Assembly: GCA_034429695.1 (NCBI GenBank)
Contig: DAOUGC010000229.1
Coordinates: 1 to 6,050, forward strand
Direction of reading: 5' to 3'
Length of the DNA stretch: 6,050 bases
Source: DAOUGC01 sp034429695
GTDB taxonomy: Bacteria; Chloroflexota; Anaerolineae; Anaerolineales; Anaerolineaceae
This document shows positions 1 to 5,412 of the stretch, piece after piece. The position numbers were made by a program, and so were the translations under genes. Every line of letters starts with the position of its first letter. The stretch's first letter is position 1. The notes under the pieces are model-generated. The model saw nothing but the letters and a program-made list of their open reading frames with translations. It searched no databases and had not been told where the DNA came from.

Positions 1-1
1 A

Positions 2-361
2 TTTGTGAAGGAAAATCCGCTGCTGGCGATGAACGCCATGCGCATGATGGCTGAGCACGCCATGGAGTTTCAGGAGCGCCTGCAGCAACTGGCCACCGAG
101 CGGGTGGAGCGCCGCCTGGCGCACACCCTGCGGCGTCTGGCGGCACAATCGGGCGGGCGGACTACTGAGGGGGTGGAGAGCGGCATGGCGCTCTCACGCC
201 AGACACTGGCGGAGATGTGCGGCATGACGCTGTACACCGTCAGCCGGTTGCTCTCGCAGTGGGAGACAGCCGGCATCGTCATTGCCAAACGCGAACGCAT
301 CATCATCAAATACCCGCACGGGCTGGTCAGCATCGCCGAGGAACTACCCCGCCAGCCGTGA
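2..361 (+). CDS. Crp/Fnr-family transcriptional regulator, C-terminal part (5' end outside window)
   Basis: This is the tail of a Crp/Fnr-type DNA-binding regulator. The frame is open to the window edge, so the N-terminal cyclic-nucleotide-like sensor domain is missing and the GTG at 5 is probably internal. Counting from that GTG, residues 10-47 form the long dimerisation helix and the start of the winged-helix domain, with the family-typical TERVERRLAHTLRRLA stretch. Residues 64-90 are the helix-turn-helix (LSRQTLAEMCGMTLYTVSRL, then SQWE), with the recognition helix around T75-W86. The wing RERIII follows at 97-101. The gene ends in TGA and faces the transporter operon convergently. The effector (haem, Fe-S cluster, cAMP, none) cannot be told, because that domain lies outside. 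The family assignment is firm; the target genes are unknown. Confidence 0.9.
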   Translation, partial: FVKENPLLAMNAMRMMAEHAMEFQERLQQLATERVERRLAHTLRRLAAQSGGRTTEGVESGMALSRQTLAEMCGMTLYTVSRLLSQWETAGIVIAKRERIIIKYPHGLVSIAEELPRQP

Positions 362-387
362 ACCCCGGAGCACACCAGTGGCAGAAT

Positions 388-427
388 GGGGCTGATGTTT
401 TTGGCATACAGGCGGATGGCATCCGCC
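388..427 (+). repeat. Dispersed composite repeat, copy 1 (leader word plus hairpin)
   Basis: The word GGGGCTGATGTTTT (388-401) is followed by the perfect inverted repeat GGCGGAT / ATCCGCC (411-417 and 421-427, loop GGC) and then CGAAAA. The second spacer has the same word at 5914-5927, again followed by a GC hairpin and a CGAAAA run. This copy begins 26 nt after the regulator's stop. It may be a repeat-family member that doubles as a 3' end signal; no T-run follows the stem. Confidence 0.5.
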
Positions 428-450
428 CGAAAACGGTTTGCTTGCATCCC

Positions 451-483
451 ATTCGTGCCATTCGTTTTTTCGTGTCATTCGTG
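451..483 (+). repeat. CATTCGTG-type short repeat cluster 1
   Basis: ATTCGTG or ATTCGTT occurs at 451-457, 460-466 and 477-483, with TTTTTTCGTG between the second and third units. The spacing is irregular (9 and 17 nt), unlike a CRISPR or a simple tandem repeat. The same words recur at 694-720. I remember such runs as common filler between genes in Anaerolineae, but could not check this. Confidence 0.55.
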
Positions 484-510
484 TTTGTTCTCCCCCGGAA
501 TTCAACAGAC

Positions 511-537
511 GGCGGGATGGAAGAACGCCATCCCGCC
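511..537. repeat. Perfect 10-bp inverted repeat (hairpin)
   Basis: GGCGGGATGG (511-520) pairs with CCATCCCGCC (528-537) across a 7-nt loop and is followed by CTACG. The stem is long and GC-rich, but there is no downstream T-run on either strand. It resembles dispersed REP-like palindromes ending in CCCTACG more than a factor-independent terminator. Confidence 0.6.
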
Positions 538-605
538 CTACGCCCCTGAATCCAAATCCGTTGTCAGCACACCCCCTCCGGCGTAAGCGCAGCGACAGCA
601 CCTCG

Positions 606-631
606 CCCCAACGATCAGAACATCGTTGGGG
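606..631. repeat. Perfect 10-bp inverted repeat (hairpin)
   Basis: CCCCAACGAT (606-615) pairs with ATCGTTGGGG (622-631) around the loop CAGAAC. It lies one base before the next inverted repeat (633-657), so the two form a double-hairpin block between convergent genes. This is a plausible transcription barrier, though it lacks a T-tract. Confidence 0.6.
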
Positions 632-632
632 T

Positions 633-657
633 TCCATTCGAAAAAAACACGAATGGA
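633..657. repeat. Inverted repeat with A-rich loop, built from the CATTCG word
   Basis: TCCATTCG (633-640) pairs with CGAATGGA (650-657); the 9-nt loop starts with seven A. The right arm, read on the minus strand, is TCCATTCGTG followed by a T-run, so the stem joins two CATTCG units of opposite orientation. On the minus strand the loop and arm resemble the TTTTTTCGTG part of the 451-483 cluster. Confidence 0.5.
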
Positions 658-693
658 GGAGGAGAAGGCGCCCTGGCTCCGGCGGGAATCCGT

Positions 694-720
694 CATTCGT
701 TCATTCGTGTCCCATTCGTT
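694..720 (+). repeat. CATTCGTG-type short repeat cluster 2
   Basis: CATTCGTT (694-701), CATTCGTG (702-709) and CATTCGTT (713-720) follow each other almost head to tail with a few bases between. The cluster lies 38 nt beyond the permease stop and has the same orientation as the cluster at 451-483. Confidence 0.55.
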
Positions 721-757
721 GACGCTCCCAAATAAAGCAAAGGGGCAAAAGCATTTT

Positions 758-1492
758 TCAACCTGCAGCCACGTCCCGCTTTTTGATCCACATCACCGAA
801 AAGACCGAAAACGCCAGCACAAACAACACCCCGTTGATCACAAACAACCGCGGATCGCACTGCATTTCACCGCCCGGACGGTTGGCGCGCATCCCCAGGC
901 TGATCAGCGCGTACGGAAACCACACCCCCAGCCCTCTTGCCGTCATCAGCAACCCGCTGATCCCGCCCAGCACCGCCACACCCACCGGCAGGGCAAAACT
1001 GCGCATCACCAGCGACAGGCTCAACTGCAGCGCACCGATCACCAGCCCGCCCAGCAACCCGTCTGCCAGCCACACCGTCAGCTCCGGTGGAATTGGACCA
1101 TTCACCCCAACCAGGAAGCCGGAGACCACAAACAACACCCCGATCCACACCTGGGTGATCAAAATGACGCCTGTCAGGATCACCAGTTTGGATGCATGGA
1201 TCAGCCAGTGCGGAACAGGCGCGCTTAAGATCGCGTTCCAATTGGTGTGGCTGTGCTCCAGCCGCCACAAATACGATGCGTAAATGCCGATCAAGGCAGG
1301 CAAAAAGAAGTAACAACTGAACAACGTATGCTGTGTCCACAGGCTGTACCAGCCGTTATCCAGGATTGCCTGATTCTGGACATAATTAAACGTACCCATG
1401 AACGCCGGCACAACAGGCACCAGCAGAAACGCCAGCCATACCGGGCTGCGGCGCAGCTTCATCCATTCAGCGCGGATACCATTGATCATCAT
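758..1492 (-). CDS. ABC-2 type permease, second of pair (LanG-like, bacteriocin-immunity type)
   Basis: This is a 244-residue polytopic inner-membrane protein, probably half of the heterodimeric channel of the exporter encoded with the two upstream genes. About six hydrophobic segments are visible, near residues 18-35, 57-75, 101-127, 140-162, 168-190 and 218-237. The loop after segment 2 carries LEHSHTNWNAILSAPV (78-93), matching the E-H...W/L...P signature of LanE/LanG permeases and aligning with DVEHKGKALRLIHTLMP of its neighbour, so the two are paralogues. Length (~245 residues) and gene order fit LanG. Two ATGs abut (1492 and 1489). I take the first, because AGGAAGGAG at 1502-1510 serves either. 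It starts 3 nt after the upstream permease stop, so it is translated from the same mRNA. The substrate is inferred, not shown. Confidence 0.88.
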   Translation of the reverse strand: MMINGIRAEWMKLRRSPVWLAFLLVPVVPAFMGTFNYVQNQAILDNGWYSLWTQHTLFSCYFFLPALIGIYASYLWRLEHSHTNWNAILSAPVPHWLIHASKLVILTGVILITQVWIGVLFVVSGFLVGVNGPIPPELTVWLADGLLGGLVIGALQLSLSLVMRSFALPVGVAVLGGISGLLMTARGLGVWFPYALISLGMRANRPGGEMQCDPRLFVINGVLFVLAFSVFSVMWIKKRDVAAG

Positions 1493-1495
1493 GGC

Positions 1496-2248
1496 TTACT
1501 GCTCCTTCCTCACAAACAGGCTGCGACCCACCAGATAGAATACCCCCAACATCCCCGCCAGTATGAACAGGCCACCCTGATCCACCGGAGACCAGGTGTA
1601 ATGACTGATGCGCGTCGCCGCGTTCCAATCCATGCGCACAAAAGACAGCACGCCATAATATCCCCACGGCGTCAGTTTCTGCAGCCCGCTGGGAAAAAAC
1701 AGCGAAAACAGGCCAAAAAAGGACCCGACCAGCCCAACAATAAAGGGAATCATCTGGTTGGTAAAGATCAAGGACAACCCTTGCTGCAGCACATACAGCG
1801 CCAGGCTCACCAGCAGGGTCAGCGCGAAAAATGCCGCGAACCTGCCCCACGGGACCTCTCCCCCAAACCCCAACACCAACCCCACTACCAGCAGCAACAG
1901 CGACTGGAACACGCTTACCCCCAGCAAATACAAACCGCCGTTGATAAACTTGACATCAAACAGCCGCCGGGCTGGCATCAGCGTGTGGATCAACCGCAGC
2001 GCTTTCCCCTTGTGCTCCACATCACACAGGCGTGAAGCCAGCACAGCGATCACCAGCGGCATCATCAATGCATTGAGCAATGGGAACTGATAAAAAACCG
2101 CCATCCATCCCTGACGCAAATCCTCTTCATCCAGATACGTGGCTGACCATGACATCCAGACGGTTTGCAACACCATCGCGGCGACAATGATCCAGCCAAT
2201 TTTTCTACGCCGGGTCTTCTGAAATTCAACGCCCAACGCCGTGATCAT
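1496..2248 (-). CDS. ABC-2 type permease, first of pair (LanE-like, bacteriocin-immunity type)
   Basis: This 250-residue inner-membrane protein is the partner permease of the exporter. Hydrophobic segments appear near residues 18-36, 56-74, 102-128, 134-154, 162-184 and 224-244. A short basic N-terminus (KTRRRK, 11-16) precedes segment 1, as expected for a cytoplasmic end. The loop at 76-92 (DVEHKGKALRLIHTLMP) is the signature region shared with the next gene and with LanE/MutE/EpiE-type permeases (ABC2_membrane_4 family from memory). Its ATG overlaps the ATPase stop in ATGA (2245-2248). No convincing Shine-Dalgarno precedes it, so translation is probably coupled to the ATPase. Which permease is E and which is G is judged by order and similarity only. 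Confidence 0.88.
   Translation of the reverse strand: MITALGVEFQKTRRRKIGWIIVAAMVLQTVWMSWSATYLDEEDLRQGWMAVFYQFPLLNALMMPLVIAVLASRLCDVEHKGKALRLIHTLMPARRLFDVKFINGGLYLLGVSVFQSLLLLVVGLVLGFGGEVPWGRFAAFFALTLLVSLALYVLQQGLSLIFTNQMIPFIVGLVGSFFGLFSLFFPSGLQKLTPWGYYGVLSFVRMDWNAATRISHYTWSPVDQGGLFILAGMLGVFYLVGRSLFVRKEQ
1502..1510 (-). promoter_or_regulatory. Strong Shine-Dalgarno for the second permease
   Basis: Read on the minus strand, AGGAAGGAG lies about 9 nt before the ATG at 1492, inside the last codons of the preceding permease. It fixes the start at 1492 or 1489. The upstream permease has no such site, so the two junctions of the operon use different initiation modes. Confidence 0.65.
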
Positions 2249-3159
2249 AAACTCACCGCCATTCCGGTCAACTCAAGGAAGATATCCTCCAAACTTTTCA
2301 CCCGTTCTTCCACGCGGATCACCCCCACCCGTCGCTCTGACAGCCGGTCAATGGTGTGCGCCAGCACCGGTTCCTGAACATCGGAAAGGAGCAAATACTC
2401 ACCCGCGCGGGTATGGGGAATGTTGTGTTCCTGCAGCACCTGCGTCGCAACGTCATTGTTCAACGTTCGCACGGCTATCCTGCGCTCACTGCGCTGGTGC
2501 AGACTTTCCAGTTTGCCCTGAAAAACCAGCTCTCCACGGTTGATGATGCCAAGATTGGTCGCCATCTGGTCGATCTCGCTTAACAGGTGGCTGGAAACCA
2601 GCGCGGTGATGCCAAACTGCTGTGGCAGCGATGAGATTAATGCACGCATTTCCTGAATACCGGCCGGGTCCAGCCCGTTGGTTGGTTCATCCAGGATCAA
2701 CAGGCGCGGGTTGCCAAGCAGCGCTCCTGCCAATCCAAGGCGTTGCTTCATCCCCAGGGAATACTGGTTGACAATTTTGCTCTTCTGGTTTTCCAAACGC
2801 ACAATGTGCAGGACCCGCTCAATTTCCTTCTCAGGCAGTTGGCGCAGCGTTTGAAAGATGCGCAAATTCTCCTCACCGCTGAGGTGACCATAATACGCCG
2901 GCGATTCAATCAATGAACCCACCGACCGCAGGATGCCCAACCGGTTGCGGTCGTTCACCCGTTGACCGAAGACTTCGATCTGTCCGGCGCTGGGTTTCAC
3001 CAGACCAAGGATCATTTTCAGAGTGGTGGTTTTTCCCGCCCCATTGGGACCCAAAAAGCCGTATACCGCACCCTCGGGCACACACAAATCCACGTCCTTC
3101 ACACGCAGTGCCTTGCCAAAGCGTTTGCTCAGGCCTTCCGTCACAATCAATGCTGTCAT
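2245..3159 (-). CDS. ABC transporter ATP-binding protein (LanF/BcrA-like) with E-loop
   Basis: This 304-residue cytoplasmic ATPase drives the exporter. Walker A is GPNGAGKT (37-44). The signature is SLGMKQ (134-139) in place of LSGGQ. Walker B is LLILDEP (153-159), followed by the D-loop GLD (162-164) and the switch histidine H191. Where most ABC proteins have the Q-loop glutamine, this one reads SLIESPA with E85. That glutamate, called the E-loop, is known from lantibiotic-immunity ATPases such as NukF and is the best evidence for the subfamily. Residues ~215-304 form the C-terminal extension usual for BcrA/NatA-type proteins. The start is supported by AGGAGA (3165-3170) 5 nt upstream. It is first in a three-gene operon and its stop overlaps the next start. 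BcrA-type bacitracin export is the main alternative. Confidence 0.93.
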   Translation of the reverse strand: MTALIVTEGLSKRFGKALRVKDVDLCVPEGAVYGFLGPNGAGKTTTLKMILGLVKPSAGQIEVFGQRVNDRNRLGILRSVGSLIESPAYYGHLSGEENLRIFQTLRQLPEKEIERVLHIVRLENQKSKIVNQYSLGMKQRLGLAGALLGNPRLLILDEPTNGLDPAGIQEMRALISSLPQQFGITALVSSHLLSEIDQMATNLGIINRGELVFQGKLESLHQRSERRIAVRTLNNDVATQVLQEHNIPHTRAGEYLLLSDVQEPVLAHTIDRLSERRVGVIRVEERVKSLEDIFLELTGMAVSL

Positions 3160-3190
3160 AAGTTTCTCCTATTCTGTAAGAACAGATGAG

Positions 3191-3219
3191 AGTATAGACA
3201 GCCCGGCTTACGCCCACCT
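3191..3219 (-). promoter_or_regulatory. Candidate promoter of the transporter operon, good -10 and poor -35
   Basis: On the minus strand TATACT (3196-3191) is a near-consensus -10. The position 17 bp upstream (3219-3214) reads AGGTGG, which barely resembles TTGACA. Transcription would begin near 3184, giving a leader of about 25 nt that contains the AGGAGA site. A weak -35 overlapped by a direct repeat is what an activator-dependent promoter looks like. Confidence 0.5.
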
Positions 3220-3245
3220 GAAAGCCGGCTTACATTTACCTTAAA
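3203..3245. promoter_or_regulatory. Two direct repeats with 22-bp period, candidate response-regulator operator
   Basis: CCGGCTTAC-N4-ACCT occurs at 3203-3219 and again at 3225-3241, with all 13 fixed positions identical. Both copies are followed by three A (3221-3223 and 3243-3245). The period is exactly 22 bp, two helical turns, so both copies face the same side of DNA. That suits OmpR/PhoB-family dimers bound head to tail. The copy nearer the transporter covers its -35 region, ending 6 bp before the TATACT -10. The other copy covers the putative -10 of the divergent regulator gene. Binding by the adjacent regulator is inferred. Confidence 0.6.
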
Positions 3246-3246
3246 T
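3218..3246 (+). promoter_or_regulatory. Candidate promoter for the two-component genes
   Basis: CTGAAA (3218-3223) and TTAAAT (3241-3246) are each 4 of 6 to consensus with a 17-bp spacer, giving a start near 3253 and a leader of about 50 nt. A second -10-like TATCAT lies at 3282-3287 but has no -35 and would start inside the ribosome site. The call is weak; the position overlapping the repeat pair is the main interest. Confidence 0.3.
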
Positions 3247-3302
3247 CCGTCGCGCGCAACCCGTCATGGGGTTCTTCTTGGTATCATAGAAGCAGGAAGA
3301 AT

Positions 3303-4013
3303 ATGAAAGATATTTATGAAGCCCGCATCATGATCGTGGATGATGAAGCCCCACTGTGCAAAATGGTGAAGGATATTTTGCAAAAGGAGGGCTTTATGCG
3401 CATTCTCACCGCTGCCAGTTGCCGCCAGGCAAGAGAAATGTTCCATGCCACACCCCCCGATGGCATTATTCTGGATGTCATGCTGCCCGATGGCGACGGC
3501 TTTGAGCTGATGCGCGAGTTTCGCGCCGGTTCCACCGTTCCGGTGCTCTTCCTGTCGGCGCGCGACGAGGATGAAAACCGCCTGCTGGGGTTGGGATTGG
3601 GTGCAGATGATTACATCACCAAACCTTTTCTGCCGCGCGAATTGATCCTGCGATTAAAAGCCATTCTCACGCGCACCTATTTTCCGGTGGTGATCAAACA
3701 GGCCGAAAAACCCCGTTTCTCGCTGGGCGATACCCACATTGATCTCAACAGCGGAACGGTAACCACCCCGCACGGACAGGAAACCCTGACCGCCAAGGAG
3801 TACATCCTGCTGGAAAAGCTGTACCAGAACCGTGGGTATATTGTCACCGGAGACAACCTGTGCCGCGCTGCCTGGGGTGATCACCTCTACGGTTATGAAA
3901 ATACGCTGATGGTGCACATTCGCCGCCTTCGCGAGAAGATGGAGCCCGACCCATCCCATCCACGGTATTTGCTCACCGTGCGCGGCCTGGGTTACAAACT
4001 GGTGATGGAGTGA
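3303..4013 (+). CDS. Response regulator, OmpR/PhoB family
   Basis: This 236-residue DNA-binding response regulator probably controls the divergent transporter operon. The receiver domain (about 8-122) has the acidic pair D13-D14, the phosphoacceptor D58 in LDVMLPDGDG, the switch residue S85 and K107 in KPF. All key residues are present. After a short linker, residues ~138-235 are a winged-helix effector domain, with LTAKEYILLEKL near 161-172 and the typical end RYLLTVRGLGYKL. The ATG at 3303 is preceded by AGGAAG (3294-3299). The next ATG, codon 10, would remove the first strand of the receiver domain. The kinase gene begins 6 nt after its stop, so both are co-translated. VanR/SpaR/CprR-like regulators are the closest functional analogues I can suggest. 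The family is certain, the target inferred. Confidence 0.95.
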   Translation: MKDIYEARIMIVDDEAPLCKMVKDILQKEGFMRILTAASCRQAREMFHATPPDGIILDVMLPDGDGFELMREFRAGSTVPVLFLSARDEDENRLLGLGLGADDYITKPFLPRELILRLKAILTRTYFPVVIKQAEKPRFSLGDTHIDLNSGTVTTPHGQETLTAKEYILLEKLYQNRGYIVTGDNLCRAAWGDHLYGYENTLMVHIRRLREKMEPDPSHPRYLLTVRGLGYKLVME

Positions 4014-4019
4014 GCAAAC

Positions 4020-5390
4020 ATGAAGAGCATGCTGAAAATTCTCCTGCGTTATATCTTTTCAGCCGCCGGCATCGCGCTGGTGCTCCTCGCGCTCAATGCC
4101 AGCGTGCTGATCGCCTGGCTGGTGAAAGCCGGGTCTGACCCCGCGTCATTCAGCCGCATATCCGATGTCGCCGACCATCTCACCCATTCCAATGGTGAAT
4201 ACCGGTTGTCATCGGCTGGCGAGGAGGCCCTGCATCAGAGCCACTCATGGGCAATGCTGCTGGATGCCAACGGCAAGCGCATATGGAGTGAAAATCTGCC
4301 GGAGGATGTTCCCAGCCAGTATTCGGTTGCCGATGTTGCCAGTTTCACCCACTGGTACTTGCAGGATTATCCAGTCCACGTCTGGCGCTATGAAGACGGT
4401 CTGCTGGTGCTGGGCAGCCCCAAGAACAGCATCTGGAAAACCGATTTGGAAATGCCGGAAAGTCTAATCCGAACCACCATCGCGTGGATACCGATGGTGA
4501 TTTTGATCAATACCCTGGCGGCCGTGCTGCTGGCGCTGCTGCTGGGTTTGCGCCAATTTTTGTCATTGCGGGCACTGGCACACGGCATCGTACATCTCGC
4601 AGAGAACAAATCGGTTAACCTGCCCACGGGTGGGCCACTGGCAGACCTGGCACTGAAACTCAACCAAACATCGGAGCGCCTGCAGGAACAGAACCTTACC
4701 CTGCACCAGCGGGAAAACGCCCGCAACACCTGGATCGCAGGCGTATCCCACGATATTCGCACGCCGCTTTCCATGATCATGGGCTACGCAAGCCAGCTTG
4801 AGGATAACCCGCATCTATCCACCGCCGAACAGGAACAAGCCCGCATCATCCGGCAGCAAAGCGAGAAAATCAAGGCGCTGGTGAATGACCTGAACTTGGC
4901 AACCAGACTCGAATACGACATGCAACCCATGCAGCTCGAAGAAATTCACCCGGCTGCCCTGCTGCGCAATCTGGTGGCCGATTTTCTCAATAACAACCTC
5001 GATCCCCGCTACGAGATCGAGTTGCACATTCATCCTGCCGCCGGAGACAGCCGCATTCTGGCAGATGAAAAATTGCTGTGGCGGGCGCTCTCGAACCTGG
5101 TGAACAACAGTATTCAACATAACCTTGCTGGTTGCATAGTGCAGGTCAGGGTGGAGAGTAACGGCGCTGAATGTTGGATCACCATCAGCGATAATGGCGC
5201 TGGCTTTTCACAGCAGACCCTCAACGAGCTGCACAACCCGCCTTCGGTGACCACGACAGGGACCCGCGGCCTGGGGCTGACCATCGTGCAGCAAATCATC
5301 CATGCCCATAAAGGCCGGGTGGAATTTACCAACCTGCCCCCCCACGGTTGTTCGGTAACCATCTGCCTGCCGCTGGTGGATCCAGACTAA
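4020..5390 (+). CDS. Sensor histidine kinase, two-TM, HisKA plus HATPase_c
   Basis: This 456-residue membrane kinase should phosphorylate the regulator encoded just upstream. TM1 is about residues 10-35 and TM2 about 153-177. Between them lies an extracytoplasmic domain of roughly 115 residues, rich in aromatics, that presumably sees the signal; I recognise no named sensor fold. The linker 178-238 may be a degenerate HAMP or coiled coil. The H-box is AGVSHDIRTPLSMIMGY with phosphoacceptor H244. The N-box is NLVNNSIQHN (359-368), G1 is DNGAGF (391-396) and G2 is GLGL (417-420). All catalytic parts are present, so it should be active. GGAG (4007-4010) in the regulator's last codons serves the ATG at 4020. 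Kinases of this size and layout (SpaK, NukK, CprK) usually accompany LanFEG transporters. The ligand is unknown. Confidence 0.94.
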   Translation: MKSMLKILLRYIFSAAGIALVLLALNASVLIAWLVKAGSDPASFSRISDVADHLTHSNGEYRLSSAGEEALHQSHSWAMLLDANGKRIWSENLPEDVPSQYSVADVASFTHWYLQDYPVHVWRYEDGLLVLGSPKNSIWKTDLEMPESLIRTTIAWIPMVILINTLAAVLLALLLGLRQFLSLRALAHGIVHLAENKSVNLPTGGPLADLALKLNQTSERLQEQNLTLHQRENARNTWIAGVSHDIRTPLSMIMGYASQLEDNPHLSTAEQEQARIIRQQSEKIKALVNDLNLATRLEYDMQPMQLEEIHPAALLRNLVADFLNNNLDPRYEIELHIHPAAGDSRILADEKLLWRALSNLVNNSIQHNLAGCIVQVRVESNGAECWITISDNGAGFSQQTLNELHNPPSVTTTGTRGLGLTIVQQIIHAHKGRVEFTNLPPHGCSVTICLPLVDPD

Positions 5391-5412
5391 AACGTGAGGC
5401 AACAGGGAAACC

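Larger units (their letters stand above)
362..757. other. Convergent intergenic spacer rich in hairpins and short repeats, no gene
   Basis: These 396 bases lie between two convergent genes. Open frames here give proline-, arginine- and histidine-rich low-complexity translations with no recognisable domain, and I call none of them. The spacer holds four perfect inverted repeats (411-427, 511-537, 606-631, 633-657) and two clusters of CATTCGTG-like words (451-483, 694-720). It also holds two words, GGGGCTGATGTTTT at 388 and CACCCCCTCCG at 570, that recur in the spacer after the HIT gene. No hairpin is followed by a clear T-run, so I do not call a classical terminator, although one or more may act as a bidirectional transcription end. 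Confidence 0.75.

Noticed and set aside
70..447. Minus-strand open frame of 125 codons opposite the Crp/Fnr tail
   Set aside because: It is antisense to a clearly coding frame, has an arginine/serine-rich composition and no recognisable domain.
451..720. Possible CRISPR array or simple tandem repeat
   Set aside because: Units are only 7-8 bp, unevenly spaced and partly inverted; there are no 25-40 bp repeats with equal spacers.
386..722. Overlapping plus-strand open frames in the first spacer
   Set aside because: Their translations are Pro/Arg/His/Ser-rich and cross hairpins and repeat words; no ribosome site or domain.
725..757. Possible terminator of the transporter operon (AAGCAAAGGGGCAAAAGC, then T-run)
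   Set aside because: The two GCAAA words are direct, not inverted, repeats, so no stem forms before the T-run.
626..2035. Long plus-strand frames (200 and 262 codons) opposite the permeases
   Set aside because: These are the antisense of hydrophobic genes, which yields Gln/His/Pro-rich polypeptides typical of shadow frames.
758..3159. Reading the transporter as a drug or sodium exporter (NatAB, DrrAB)
   Set aside because: The E-loop, two paralogous ~250-residue permeases and E-H...P loop signature fit LanFEG better; kept only as an alternative.
3173..3186. TCTGT-AAGA-ACAGA inverted repeat in the transporter leader
   Set aside because: A 5-bp AT-rich stem at the predicted transcription start is weak and expected by chance; no regulatory claim is justified.
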